DNA of 64,000 nucleotides from Alloyangia pacifica (GCF_020524285.1 NZ_JAIVKX010000015.1:1-64000); one strand, 5' to 3'. Shown: positions 43,975 through 55,146, counted from the stretch's first letter. The notes: generated by a model from the sequence alone, not told the origin. Translations and numbers: made by a program.

Positions 43975-43998
43975 GATATACAGCTGACAATGTATATC
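43975..43998. promoter_or_regulatory. vapBC operator palindrome
   Basis: GATATACA and TGTATATC are perfect inverse arms separated by eight bases, 19 bases before the antitoxin start codon. AT-rich dyads at this position are the usual autoregulatory targets of AbrB/VapB-type antitoxins. Confidence 0.75.
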
Positions 43999-44675
43999 TA
44001 TCACCTGCCCCGATCAAGCCAGGGCCATGCCCTCGCAGGCCTCCGCTAAGAGCCGCGGAGCCCCAAAAGAATAGACACCCGAAGATTTCTCCCCGGGTGC
44101 CGAGCATGATAAACAAAAAACAAAGGAACATCGGCACAATAGCCTTCCCCCCGTCACCCGAACGAAGACCGCCGCCCTAGAAATGAGAGCGTAGCGCTGC
44201 CATCAGGAGAGAAAACTCCGATTTGCTCAGTCATGGCAGCGACATCAGGCACACTCAGACTAGCGTGATTTCGCCTGTTGGGAGTCGAAATTTGCCGATG
44301 CCGGGCGCTTTTCGCGCAAGCCGTTGTTCCGCCCCATCTTTTCCACAATCTGTGAACGGATGATTTTCAACCCCCGCGAGAACGACTCAATCAGGCATTT
44401 TACGCTGCCGCGAAAGCAAGAGAGAATCACCTTACGCAAGCCGGAATCGGACTCGACCCAAATCGCTAAGATACTGTTAATTATAGACTTTTAAATGAAC
44501 TAGGCTCATCCACCACTACATGCAGTGGGCGGAATTCTTACACCCACACTCGGCTGTGGCGAGCCCAAGGCGGCGCAAACACAGTCTCGCCGCCGAAGTG
44601 TCGCCTTGTGGACAAATGTTCATTCGTATAGCCGCCCGCTTCAATCTGACACACGGCGGCCCCGAAAACGCAAAA
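43999..44675. other. gene-poor lower-GC intergenic region
   Basis: About 680 bases with no supported gene and visibly lower GC than the surroundings, most marked at 44461-44505. It contains small hairpins (CTCCGC/GCGGAG at 44041-44060; CCACT/AGTGG near 44512-44526) and two sequences one mismatch from a DnaA box: TTTTCCACA at 44339-44347 and TTGTCCACA on the minus strand at 44607-44615. It may be a remnant of lost DNA or a regulatory or replication-related region. Confidence 0.4.
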
Positions 44676-44702
44676 CGCCCCCGGCCTTGCGGGCCGGGGG
44701 CG
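44676..44702 (-). terminator. intrinsic terminator after icd
   Basis: CGCCCCCGGCC and GGCCGGGGGCG form an 11-base stem with a five-base loop. On the minus strand it is followed by TTTTGCGTTTTC, the classic layout, 25 bases beyond the icd stop. Confidence 0.9.
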
Positions 44703-44726
44703 CGGATCACGTCAGCCGAGGTGGTC

Positions 44727-46931
<2,205 letters not shown>

Positions 46932-47058
46932 GATGCGATGCCTTTCCTGGGGGTCTGGCCCCCTTTAGCCGTTCTGCATACAAAGGTCTACAGTCGCGGT
47001 GCCGCATCGGATCGCCGCACCGCCTGCCCCTGCCCTAGCGCGGATTTGCCGGAAATTC

Positions 47059-47078
47059 CACGCCGCCCGGGCGGCGTG
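47059..47078. terminator. GC-rich palindrome after flhB
   Basis: CACGCCGCCC is followed directly by its complement GGGCGGCGTG, a 20-base perfect palindrome 44 bases past the flhB stop on the minus strand, with only GAATTT after it. It is a possible terminator for the flagellar operon. Confidence 0.5.
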
Positions 47079-47121
47079 CGCGGGCCAGCGCCAAGCCGGG
47101 CGGATCGGCGCGATGCCGAGC

Positions 47122-48246
47122 CTAGTCCTCTTCGCGCAGGCTCGATCCCTCGGGCAAAGGCCGCTTGATGTTGCGCTGCATGTCCATGACGTAGCCGATG
47201 ATCGCCGCCACCGCCTCCCAGTGCTCGATGGGGATCTGCTTGTCGACCTCGGCCACGTCGTGCAGCGCCCGCGCCAGCGGCCGGTTCTCGATGATCGGCA
47301 CCTCGGACTCGCGCGCCAGCTGGCGGATCCGCGCGGCCATCAGGTCGGCGCCCTTGGCGATGCAGACCGGCGCCATGTCGACGCCGCTCTCGTATTTCAA
47401 CGCCACCGCGTAGTGGGTCGGGTTGGTCAGCACCACCGTCGCCCGCGGCACCGCCTGGGCGATGCGCTGCCGCGCCCGCTCGCGGCGCAGCTGCATGCGC
47501 TTGCCGCGGATCTGCGGGTCGCCCTCGGTGTCCTTGTGCTCGTCCTTGATTTCCTTCATCGACATGCGCTGCTTGCGGCGGTGGTCGAAGCGCTTCCACA
47601 GCACGTCCGCCACGGCGATCACCAGCAGGATCGCCAGCACCACCAGCAGCATGCGCGAGGCGGTGCGGCGGGCGAACTCGGTCACCATCTCGGGCAGCAC
47701 CCCCTGCACCTGCCACAGCTCGCGCACCCCGTGATAGGTGATCCACAGGCCAATCCCGCCGACCACCAGCACCTTCAGCATGCTCTTGCCGAACTCCACC
47801 ATCGCGGCCAGCGAGTAGATCTTCTTGAACCCAGACAGCGGCGAGATCTTCGACATCTTGGGCTTGATGCGCTCCGCGGCGACCACCAGGTCGCCCTGCA
47901 GCAGCACCCCGGCCACCGCACCGATCAGCATCAGCGCCAGCAGCGGCGCGAGCAGCGCGCCGACCCCGCGCAGCATGCCCCAGGTCACCCCGCCGAGATC
48001 GCGGATGCCCTGCACGTCCTCGCCGATGCTGACCTGCCCCGCGGTCTCGAAGACCCCGCGCAATACGCCGGCAAAGGGCGCAGAGACCCCCGGCATGACA
48101 AAGGCGGTGATCGCAAAGAGCGAGAGCACGGCGGTGACATTGCCAACCTCCTTGGAACTCGGCACATCGCCTTTCTCGCGCGCCTTTCGGAGCTTTCGCT
48201 CCGTTGGCTCTTCGGTCTTGCTGTCCTTGTCCTCGTCGTCGGCCAT
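47122..48246 (-). CDS. flhB: flagellar type III export switch protein FlhB
   Basis: A 374-residue protein of the flagellar export gate that switches export from hook to filament substrates. The N-terminus is charged (KTEEPTERKLRKAREKGDVPSSKE, typical), four membrane helices follow, and the cytoplasmic domain carries the autocleavage motif NPTHYAVAL near 260-268. It is the last gene of the minus-strand cluster flgB-flgC-fliE-fliQ-slt-flhA-fliR-flhB, separated from fliR by ten bases. Confidence 0.96.
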   Translation of the reverse strand: MADDEDKDSKTEEPTERKLRKAREKGDVPSSKEVGNVTAVLSLFAITAFVMPGVSAPFAGVLRGVFETAGQVSIGEDVQGIRDLGGVTWGMLRGVGALLAPLLALMLIGAVAGVLLQGDLVVAAERIKPKMSKISPLSGFKKIYSLAAMVEFGKSMLKVLVVGGIGLWITYHGVRELWQVQGVLPEMVTEFARRTASRMLLVVLAILLVIAVADVLWKRFDHRRKQRMSMKEIKDEHKDTEGDPQIRGKRMQLRRERARQRIAQAVPRATVVLTNPTHYAVALKYESGVDMAPVCIAKGADLMAARIRQLARESEVPIIENRPLARALHDVAEVDKQIPIEHWEAVAAIIGYVMDMQRNIKRPLPEGSSLREED

Positions 48247-48256
48247 GCCCAGCTCC

Positions 48257-49012
48257 TCAGAACACCAGCAGGCCGAGCCACTCGGCGAAACGCGCGGCGA
48301 ACTCGCGCAGCATCAGCGGCGCGGCCATGACCAGCACCAGCAGCCCCGAGAAGATCAGCACCGGCCCGGCAACGAAGAACACCGGCAGCGTCGGCATCAT
48401 CCGCGCGGTCAGGCCCATGGCAAGGTTGAGCAGCAGCCCCATGACGAAGAAGGGCGCGGCGATGGACAGCCCCATGTAGAAGCTCGCGCTCACCGCCCGG
48501 ACGATCTGCTGCGCCAGATCGCCGGTCATGATGCGCCCCGGCGGGAAGACGTCGTAGCTCATCACCATGGCGCCGATGATCAGGTGGTGCAGGTCGGTGG
48601 CGAAGATCACCGCCACCGCCGCCATCATAAGAGCGGTCGAGATCAGATCGGCCCCCTCGAAGGAGCCGAGGCTCGGCGAGAAGGCGTTGGCCAGCCCCGA
48701 GATCGTGCCGATCTGGTAGCCGGCGAACTGCAGCCCGGTGAGCAGGATGCGCGCGCTCACCCCGATCCACACGCCGAGCGTCAGCTCGATGGCGAGGATC
48801 CCGAAGAAGGCGGCGGTATTGTCGAAATCCACCGGCCCGAGCGGCGCCAGCGGGTAGAGCGCCAGCGACAGCACCAGCGCCATGGCCAGCCGGTGGCGCA
48901 CCGGGAAAAGGCTCTCGCCGAGGCCGGGCATGAACATCAGGATGCCGCCGATCCGGGCAAAGACCAGCGCCACCCCAAGGAATTCGACGGTGATCAGCGC
49001 CGAGACGTTCAT
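48257..49012 (-). CDS. fliR: flagellar export protein FliR
   Basis: A 251-residue membrane protein with about six helices and the FliR N-terminus FLGVALVFARIGGILMFMPGLGESLFPVRHRLAMA (seen as residues about 10-45). It forms the export pore with FliP and FliQ. Its ATG is immediately after the flhA stop. fliP is not in the window. Confidence 0.95.
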   Translation of the reverse strand: MNVSALITVEFLGVALVFARIGGILMFMPGLGESLFPVRHRLAMALVLSLALYPLAPLGPVDFDNTAAFFGILAIELTLGVWIGVSARILLTGLQFAGYQIGTISGLANAFSPSLGSFEGADLISTALMMAAVAVIFATDLHHLIIGAMVMSYDVFPPGRIMTGDLAQQIVRAVSASFYMGLSIAAPFFVMGLLLNLAMGLTARMMPTLPVFFVAGPVLIFSGLLVLVMAAPLMLREFAARFAEWLGLLVF

Positions 49013-51112
49013 CTACTTGCCGATGGTCGCGACGGTGCGCAGCGCCGCCTTGCGGTGGATCTCGTTGTGCGACAGCACCGTGGTCATCGGGCTGACCCGC
49101 TCGAGCATCGAGCGCACGAAGCTGCGCACCTCGGGGCTGACCAGCAGCGCCGGCCATTCGTCGCGCTCGGCGAACTGCTGGATCTCGCGCCGGGCCTGCA
49201 ACACGAAGTCCTGCACCCGCTGCGGCGACATGACGAAGTTGCGCTCGTCGCCGCTGACCCGCAGCGCCTCGAGGAACTCCTTCTCCCAGGCCGAGCCCAT
49301 GGTGATCACCGAGATGAAGCCCGAGCCGTCTATCATCGACTTGCAAATCTGGTTGGCGAGGCGGCGGCGCACCTGCTCGGTGATCTGCGTGACGTTCGAC
49401 GTGCTGCGCTTGGCCTCGGCGATGGCCTCGATGATCAGCGGCAGGTTGCGCACAGAAACGCGCTCGGCCAGCAGCCCCTGCAGCACCTGCTGGATCAGCA
49501 CCATCGGCGCGTTGCCGGGAATGTCCTTGGCCAGCTTCTGGTACTCGCGGTCGAGCCCCTCGATCAGCTCCTGGGTGGCGCCATAGGTCATCAGCTCGGG
49601 CAGGTGTTCCTTCACCACCTCGGTCAGATGGGTGATGATCACGCTTTCGGGGTCGACCACGGTCAGTCCCATGCCCTCGGCGATCTTGGCGGTCTCGGGA
49701 TCGACCCAGAGCGCATCAAGGCCGAAGGTCGGATCCTTGCCCTTCTCGCCGCGCAGCCCGCACTCGCCGGGGTTGACCACCATCATGCCGGTCGGGCGCA
49801 CCTCGCCGCGGGCCACCTCGACCCCCTGCACCATCAGCGCGTAGCTCTGCGAGGGCAGCATCGGCTCGTCCTTGATCCGCACCGTCGGCAGCACGAAACC
49901 GAACTCGCGGGCGAACAGCCCGCGCAGGCTCTTGATCTTGCCCGCCAGCGCCGCGTCGGGGCTGGAGATCAGCGGCACCAGCGCCTGCCCCAGGTCGAGC
50001 CGCAGCGTGTCGAGCTTCAGCGTCTCCTTGATGCTGTCCTCGGCGGGCGCCGCCTCGGCCTTCTGCCGCTGCACCTCCTCGCGGGCGGCGGTCTGCGTGG
50101 CCTCCTCTGCGCTGCGCTGCACGGTGATCCCGAGGAACACCATCAGCCCCGCCAGCGCGGCAAAGACCAGCGACGGGAAGCCCGGCAGCAGCCCGATGGC
50201 AAACAGCAGCGCCCCGGCCATGAACAGCGCCTTGGGGAATTTCGAAAGCTGGCCCAGCACCGCCTCGTTGGCCGCGCCCTCGGTGCCGCCCTTGGTGACC
50301 AGCAGGCCCGCCGCCAGCGAGACCACCAGCGCCGGGATCTGCGACACCAGCCCGTCGCCGATGGTCAGCACGGTGTAGAAGTTGGCCGCCTCGGACAGCG
50401 ACAGCCCGTGCTGCGCGACGCCGATCAGGATGCCGCCGATGACGTTGATCAGCGTGATGATGATCCCCGCAACCGCGTCGCCGCGCACGAATTTCGACGC
50501 ACCGTCCATCGCCCCGAAGAAGCCGCTCTCGTCCTCCAGCTCCTTGCGCCGGGCGCGCGCCTGCTCCTCGTCGATCAGCCCGGCGCCGAGATCGGCGTCG
50601 ATCGCCATCTGCTTGCCCGGCATGGAGTCCAGCGAGAAGCGGGCCGAGACCTCGGCGATCCGGGTCGACCCCTTGGTGATCACCACGAAGTTGATGACCA
50701 CGAGAATGGCAAAGATCACGATGCCGATGATGAAGTTGCCGCCGACGATGAAGCGCGAGAAGCCCTCGATCACCCCGCCCGCGGCGCTGGGGCCGGTGTG
50801 GCCTTCCGACAGGATCAGCCGGGTCGAGGCGACATTGAGCGACAGCCGCAGCATGGTCACCACCAGCAGCAGCGTCGGGAAGGAGTTGAAGTCCAGCGGC
50901 TTCGGGATCCACAGCGCCACCATCAGGATCAGCACCGAGACCGACAGCGACACCGCCAGCCCGAGGTCGAGGATCACCGGCGGCAGCGGCACGAAGAGCA
51001 CGCCGAGCATCAGCGTCACGCCGATGGCGAAGGCCACGTCGCGGTTCGCCAGCCCCCGCGCCTTCAGGCTGGGGCGCTTGCGCGACGCGGTGAAGGGATC
51101 GGTCAGCGACAT
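49013..51112 (-). CDS. flhA: flagellar export gate protein FlhA
   Basis: A 699-residue export gate component. The N-terminal half has about eight helices with the FHIPEP-family blocks DLGLAVSLSVSVLILMVAL, LSLNVASTRLILSEGH and VSARFSLDSMPGKQMAIDADL. The C-terminal half is the cytoplasmic substrate-docking domain (PTFGLDALWVDPE, VVDPESVIITHLTEVVKEH). Length is normal. It overlaps the transglycosylase gene by one base and abuts fliR. Confidence 0.96.
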   Translation of the reverse strand: MSLTDPFTASRKRPSLKARGLANRDVAFAIGVTLMLGVLFVPLPPVILDLGLAVSLSVSVLILMVALWIPKPLDFNSFPTLLLVVTMLRLSLNVASTRLILSEGHTGPSAAGGVIEGFSRFIVGGNFIIGIVIFAILVVINFVVITKGSTRIAEVSARFSLDSMPGKQMAIDADLGAGLIDEEQARARRKELEDESGFFGAMDGASKFVRGDAVAGIIITLINVIGGILIGVAQHGLSLSEAANFYTVLTIGDGLVSQIPALVVSLAAGLLVTKGGTEGAANEAVLGQLSKFPKALFMAGALLFAIGLLPGFPSLVFAALAGLMVFLGITVQRSAEEATQTAAREEVQRQKAEAAPAEDSIKETLKLDTLRLDLGQALVPLISSPDAALAGKIKSLRGLFAREFGFVLPTVRIKDEPMLPSQSYALMVQGVEVARGEVRPTGMMVVNPGECGLRGEKGKDPTFGLDALWVDPETAKIAEGMGLTVVDPESVIITHLTEVVKEHLPELMTYGATQELIEGLDREYQKLAKDIPGNAPMVLIQQVLQGLLAERVSVRNLPLIIEAIAEAKRSTSNVTQITEQVRRRLANQICKSMIDGSGFISVITMGSAWEKEFLEALRVSGDERNFVMSPQRVQDFVLQARREIQQFAERDEWPALLVSPEVRSFVRSMLERVSPMTTVLSHNEIHRKAALRTVATIGK

Positions 51113-51921
51113 CAGAACATCTTTCGGAAGGCGGGCAGCACGGGTTGCATCACCTCGCGCCCATAGAGACTGCGCGCGCCCTCGTCGGCGGCGCCGCTGC
51201 GCGTGGTCAGCCAGGAGGTCCAGAAATGCCCCTCGGGCAGCGGCTCGGCGGCGGCCATGGCGACCGGCGCGGAGATCCCGCCCCCGGCCCCCGCCGCCAG
51301 CGTGCGGAAGATATCCAGCCGGTCATTGGCGATCGAGACGTTCTGCTTGAGCCGCCCGAGGTAGGCCTGCTGGTACTCCGGCGTCGCCGAGTGGTAGCGC
51401 CCCGCCGCCTCGACCCAATCGCCGGTCTGCTCGTAGAGAGACACCAGCAGCCGCGCCGCGTAGTCGACGTTGCGCGCCGGATCGAAGCCATGCTCGAGCG
51501 AGACGAAGGCATCGGGATGCCAGCGCAGGTTCACCTGCATGCAGCCCACGTCGACCGAGGCCACCCCGGCGCCCTGCCGCGCCCGCACCCAGCTCGCGGC
51601 GGTCTCGGGGCTGGTGAAATAGCGCCCGTCGCCCTCGGCATTGGCGGTCCAGGGCCAGATCGTCAGCTCGCCCTCGTGCATCATGCCCGCTTCCTGCAGG
51701 CCGATGCCCAGAAGCAGGTTGCCGGGGATTTGGTGGCGCAGCTGCGCGCGCAGGATCTCGCGGATGCAGATGCCCGACGGCGTGCCCTGCACCGGCCGCG
51801 CCGGCGCGGGCTCCGTAGCCCGCGCCGCGGGCCGGTAGAAATCGCTCCAGTCCGCCCGCGCCCCCTGCCCCGCGAGCAGCAGCGCGGCGAGCATCCCCCA
51901 GATCATCGCAACGCGGCGCAT
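51112..51921 (-). CDS. lytic transglycosylase within the flagellar cluster
   Basis: A 269-residue exported protein with a signal peptide (about 1-23, GQGARAD) and an SLT-type domain: LLLGIGLQEAGMMHEG supplies the catalytic Glu, ASVDVGCMQVNLRWHPDAF and AARLLVSLYEQTGDWVEAAGRYHSA match the SLT motifs. It probably opens peptidoglycan for the flagellar rod, a role played by FlgJ or SltF elsewhere. It is transcribed between fliQ and flhA, with its stop overlapping the flhA start. Confidence 0.88.
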   Translation of the reverse strand: MRRVAMIWGMLAALLLAGQGARADWSDFYRPAARATEPAPARPVQGTPSGICIREILRAQLRHQIPGNLLLGIGLQEAGMMHEGELTIWPWTANAEGDGRYFTSPETAASWVRARQGAGVASVDVGCMQVNLRWHPDAFVSLEHGFDPARNVDYAARLLVSLYEQTGDWVEAAGRYHSATPEYQQAYLGRLKQNVSIANDRLDIFRTLAAGAGGGISAPVAMAAAEPLPEGHFWTSWLTTRSGAADEGARSLYGREVMQPVLPAFRKMF

Positions 51922-52190
51922 CAGTAGCCCCCGCTGATGATCAGATCAAAGGCGGTGTCCGACAGCCGCTTGACCATGGCGTACATGAACGGCGTGAAGA
52001 CCAGCAGTCCGAGGAAGATCGCCACGATCTTCGGCACGAAGGTCAGCGTCATCTCCTGGATCTGGGTCAGCGCCTGGAAGAAGGCGATGACCAGCCCGAC
52101 CAGCAGCGCGATCCCCATGATCGGGCCGGACGCGTAGAGCACGGTCAAGAAGGCCTCCGACAGGATCGTATGCGTATCGGCTTCGGTCAC
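51921..52190 (-). CDS. fliQ: flagellar export protein FliQ
   Basis: An 89-residue two-helix membrane protein of the export pore; GIALLVGLVIAFFQALTQIQEMTLTFVPKIVAIFLG (residues about 28-63) is typical of FliQ. It is followed by the transglycosylase gene with a one-base overlap. Confidence 0.94.
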   Translation of the reverse strand: MTEADTHTILSEAFLTVLYASGPIMGIALLVGLVIAFFQALTQIQEMTLTFVPKIVAIFLGLLVFTPFMYAMVKRLSDTAFDLIISGGY

Positions 52191-52209
52191 CGCGCCCCCA
52201 TTCGCCGGA

Positions 52210-52542
52210 TCAGACCGGCATGCGCATGATTTCCTGGTAGGCCTCGACCAGCTTGTCGCGCACCGCCACCGCGGTGTTCACCGTGGTTTCCAGCTCGAGC
52301 GTCGCCAGCACCACCTGCTGCGTGTCGACATCGCCACGCAGCCCGTTCTGCGCCACCGCCTCGGCCTCGCGGATGGTCTGCACCGTCTCGGCGCCGGCCT
52401 GGGTGACCATCTCGGCAAAGCTCGGCCGCTCGGCCTGGTCCGGCGCGATGGTCGGAATCTTCTCGGCCGCCATGTCGCGCGACGCGCGGTAGGCGCCGCT
52501 GGCGGAATTCAGGGAAAGGAGCGAGGAGGAGGGGCCCGCCAT
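52210..52542 (-). CDS. fliE: flagellar hook-basal body protein FliE
   Basis: A 110-residue protein linking the MS ring to the rod. The C-terminal FliE core is DVDTQQVVLATLELETTVNTAVAVRDKLVEAYQEIMRMPV (residues about 71-110). The N-terminus is Ser/Ala-rich and unstructured as usual. It lies 11 bases after flgC. Confidence 0.93.
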   Translation of the reverse strand: MAGPSSSLLSLNSASGAYRASRDMAAEKIPTIAPDQAERPSFAEMVTQAGAETVQTIREAEAVAQNGLRGDVDTQQVVLATLELETTVNTAVAVRDKLVEAYQEIMRMPV

Positions 52543-52553
52543 ACGTCAAAGTC

Positions 52554-52964
52554 CTATTTCAGCAGGTCGAGAAGCTGCGTGCGCATGGTGCGCCCGGTCT
52601 CGAACATGTTCAGGTTGGCCTGGTAGCTGCGCGAGGCCTCGCGCATGTTGGCCAGCTCGAGGATGGTCTTCACGTTCGACACCTTCACGAAGCCGTCCTG
52701 GTCGGCGGCCGGGTGCGCCGGGTCGAAACGCAGTTCGAAATCGGCGTCGTCGCGGGTCACATCCGACACACCCACCATCGAGGCGCCGGTCTCCCGGTCG
52801 ACCATCTCCTCGAAGGAGATCACCTTGCGGCGGTAGGGATCGCCGCCCTCGGTATTGCCGGTGGAGCTGGCGTTGGCGACGTTTTCCGACACCACCTTCA
52901 GACGCTCGCCCTGGGCGCGCATGCCGCTCGCGGCGACGTTCAGAACGGATTTCAACGGATCCAT
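52554..52964 (-). CDS. flgC: flagellar basal-body rod protein FlgC
   Basis: A 136-residue proximal rod protein. The N-terminal rod motif is SVLNVAASGMRAQGERL then VVSENVANASS, and the C-terminal motif is MREASRSYQANLNMFETGR. I chose the ATG at 52964 (MDPLKSVLNV); the longer frame runs through flgB. It lies 11 bases after flgB. Confidence 0.95.
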   Translation of the reverse strand: MDPLKSVLNVAASGMRAQGERLKVVSENVANASSTGNTEGGDPYRRKVISFEEMVDRETGASMVGVSDVTRDDADFELRFDPAHPAADQDGFVKVSNVKTILELANMREASRSYQANLNMFETGRTMRTQLLDLLK

Positions 52965-52975
52965 GGTGCGCTCCC

Positions 52976-53377
52976 TCAGCGAATGCCGGTGACCGCGACG
53001 GTCAGCAGGCTGTGACCCTTGCGATACAGCTCGGCGGCCAGCCGGTAATTGCCCGCCACGTCCGCGGCCTTGATGGTCTGCTGCTCGACCGACACGGTAT
53101 TGCCGTCGAGGCTGGCCTCCCAGGCGGTCTCGTCCCGCTCGATTCGCACGCCGTCCGGCGTGGTGTGGCCGCTCTGGATGTGCTGCGCATCGGTCACCGA
53201 AAGGCCGCTCATCTCGCGCGAACCTTCCAGCGCCTGCGCGAAGTCGTTCACCTCGCGGGCCTTGTAATTGGGCGTATCCGCGTTGGCGATGTTCTCGGAA
53301 ATCACACTCTGCCGCGCCCCGAGCCACGTCATGCGCTCGGAAGCCAGCTGGAAAAAGGACATACCATCAAGTTTCAT
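52976..53377 (-). CDS. flgB: flagellar basal-body rod protein FlgB
   Basis: A 133-residue proximal rod protein with SERMTWLGARQSVISENIANADTPNYKARE (residues about 13-42) and the C-terminal VAGNYRLAAELYRKGHSLL. It is the first gene of the eight-gene minus-strand flagellar operon, diverging from fliI with 67 bases between, which must hold both promoters. Confidence 0.94.
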   Translation of the reverse strand: MKLDGMSFFQLASERMTWLGARQSVISENIANADTPNYKAREVNDFAQALEGSREMSGLSVTDAQHIQSGHTTPDGVRIERDETAWEASLDGNTVSVEQQTIKAADVAGNYRLAAELYRKGHSLLTVAVTGIR

Positions 53378-53444
53378 GAAGAGTTCCCTTTTGGTTGAAA
53401 CAAGGATAGCATGAATAAAACGGACACATCAATGGATAGTGACC

Positions 53445-54791
53445 ATGCACACCGCGTTTTCGGAGCTTTCAAGTCTTACACGGACCATTGAAAGGTCAAG
53501 CATAACCGGCGAGGTGAAATCCGCGCTCGGGCTGGTCCTGACGGTCTCGGGGCTCGAGCGCGCGGTCGGCATCGGCGCGCATTGCCTCGTTCAGGGCCGC
53601 GAGGGCCCGGTCCTTGCCGAGGTCGTGGGGATCGACGAAAGCGGCACCCGCCTCCTGCCCTTCGGCAGCTGGGACGGCGTGCGCACCGGCGATCCGGTGC
53701 AGGTCACCCAGAACGCCAACGAGGTCCGCCCCGACGACGCCTGGATCGGCCGGGTGGTGAACGCCCTTGGCCAGCCGCTCGACGGCAAGGGCCGCCTGCC
53801 CGAGGGGGACATCCCGCGCAAGGTCCGCGCCGCGCCCCCGCCGGCCTTCGAGCGCCGCCGCGTCGGCGAGCGGCTCAACACCAAGGTCAAGGTGATGGAC
53901 GTCTTCACCCCGCTCTGCCGGGGCCAGCGCATGGGGGTCTTCGCCGGCTCCGGCGTCGGCAAGTCGACGATGATGGCCATGCTGGCGCGCGGCGCGCAGG
54001 CCGATGTGATCGTTGTCGGCCTCGTCGGCGAGCGGGGCCGCGAGGTGCAGGACTTCCTGCAGGAGGATCTCGGCGAGGAAGGCATGGCGCGCTCGGTGGT
54101 CGTCGTCTCCACCGGCGACGAGCCGCCGCTGATGCGCCGCCAGGCCGCCTGGACCGCCACCGCCGTCGCCGAGCACTTCCGCGACCAGGGCAAGCAGGTG
54201 CTGCTGCTGCTCGACAGCGTGACCCGCTTCGCCATGGCGCAGCGCGAGATCGGCCTTGCCGGGGGCGAACCGCCCACCGCCAAGGGCTACCCGCCCACCA
54301 CCTTCGCCGAGCTGCCGCGCATGATGGAGCGCGCCGGCCCCGGCTCGGGCACCGGCGGCGACATCACCGCGCTCTACACGGTGCTGGTCGACGGCGGCGA
54401 CATGGAAGACCCGATCGCCGACGCGGTGCGCGGCATCATGGACGGGCACATCGTGCTCGACCGCAAGATCGCCGAACAGGGCCGCTTCCCGGCGGTGAAT
54501 CTGCTGCGCTCGATCTCGCGGATGCTGCCCGACTGCCACCACCCGGACGAATACGCGATCTACAAGGCCGCCCGCCGCGCCGCCGCGCGCTATGCCGACA
54601 TGGAGGAACTGATCCGCATCGGCGCCTACCGCCGCGGCAGCGATCCCGAAGTGGACTCCGCCATCGACCTCGCCGAGCCGCTCGATCAGCTCCTCAGCCA
54701 GGGCAAGCGCGAGGCCATGGAAGCCGCCGAGACCTTCGCCCGGCTGCATGGCGCGCTTTCGGATGCCGACATTCCCGTAGTCGCGCCCTGA
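53445..54791 (+). CDS. fliI: flagellum-specific ATPase FliI
   Basis: A 448-residue export ATPase related to F1-beta. The P-loop is FAGSGVGKSTMMAMLARGA near 165-183; also GLVGERGREVQDFL, LLLDSVTRFAMAQREIGLAGGEPP and GHIVLDRKIAEQGRFPAVNLLRSISRM, all standard. An upstream in-frame GTG at 53439 is possible, but the ATG at 53445 has a better-placed GGA-rich site. The gene stands alone on the plus strand and is followed by a terminator, so fliI is not in an operon with fliH or fliF here. Confidence 0.95.
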   Translation: MHTAFSELSSLTRTIERSSITGEVKSALGLVLTVSGLERAVGIGAHCLVQGREGPVLAEVVGIDESGTRLLPFGSWDGVRTGDPVQVTQNANEVRPDDAWIGRVVNALGQPLDGKGRLPEGDIPRKVRAAPPPAFERRRVGERLNTKVKVMDVFTPLCRGQRMGVFAGSGVGKSTMMAMLARGAQADVIVVGLVGERGREVQDFLQEDLGEEGMARSVVVVSTGDEPPLMRRQAAWTATAVAEHFRDQGKQVLLLLDSVTRFAMAQREIGLAGGEPPTAKGYPPTTFAELPRMMERAGPGSGTGGDITALYTVLVDGGDMEDPIADAVRGIMDGHIVLDRKIAEQGRFPAVNLLRSISRMLPDCHHPDEYAIYKAARRAAARYADMEELIRIGAYRRGSDPEVDSAIDLAEPLDQLLSQGKREAMEAAETFARLHGALSDADIPVVAP

Positions 54792-54821
54792 GCGCGCCCC
54801 TCTGCGAGACATCGGCACAGC

Positions 54822-54845
54822 GCTCTGCGGCTATCGCCGCAGAGC
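54822..54845 (+). terminator. intrinsic terminator after fliI
   Basis: GCTCTGCGGC and GCCGCAGAGC form a perfect ten-base stem with a TATC loop, followed by CTTCCTTCCCC. It lies 30 bases past the fliI stop. Confidence 0.8.
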
Positions 54846-55146
54846 CTTCCTTCCCCGCCCGGCACCCAACCCTAGGTCAACCTCTGCGCACCCAATTCCA
54901 GCAGACAGGACGCCTATAGCGAGAAATCGCCTATCCGAATTCTCGGAATTGATGTGCATTCGGATATAACATTAATGTTTCAGTTGACTCCTAGTTAACG
55001 CTCGATCAACAAGCAAAAATATGACTAATTCGTGACCGGGGATGTGGCTCAAAGTTACATATCGATCCGAATTGCGCGAAATATGTTTGCAGCGCATCGG
55101 ATCCGCTTTGACTGCCAAGGGGTAAAGAGTTTCGAGGGATTGATCG
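54846..55146. promoter_or_regulatory. AT-rich control region upstream of the exoY-like gene with ATCCGAAT repeats
   Basis: This gap has no gene and is markedly AT-rich. ATCCGAAT occurs at 54933-54940, inverted as ATTCGGAT at 54958-54965, and again directly at 55065-55072. The repeats suggest cooperative binding by a regulator of exopolysaccharide synthesis. An AGGGATTG-type ribosome site precedes the ATG at 55147. Confidence 0.5.

Noticed and set aside
44154-44348. 64-residue minus-strand ORF in the low-GC gap
   Set aside because: No ribosome site, no recognisable motif and atypical composition; treated as chance ORF or debris.
44516-44710. 64-residue minus-strand ORF near the icd terminator
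   Set aside because: It runs through the terminator hairpin and has no coding character.
47825-51166. 1113-residue plus-strand frame opposite the flagellar genes
   Set aside because: Antisense shadow with repetitive His/Gln/Arg content; flhB, fliR and flhA are unambiguous on the other strand.
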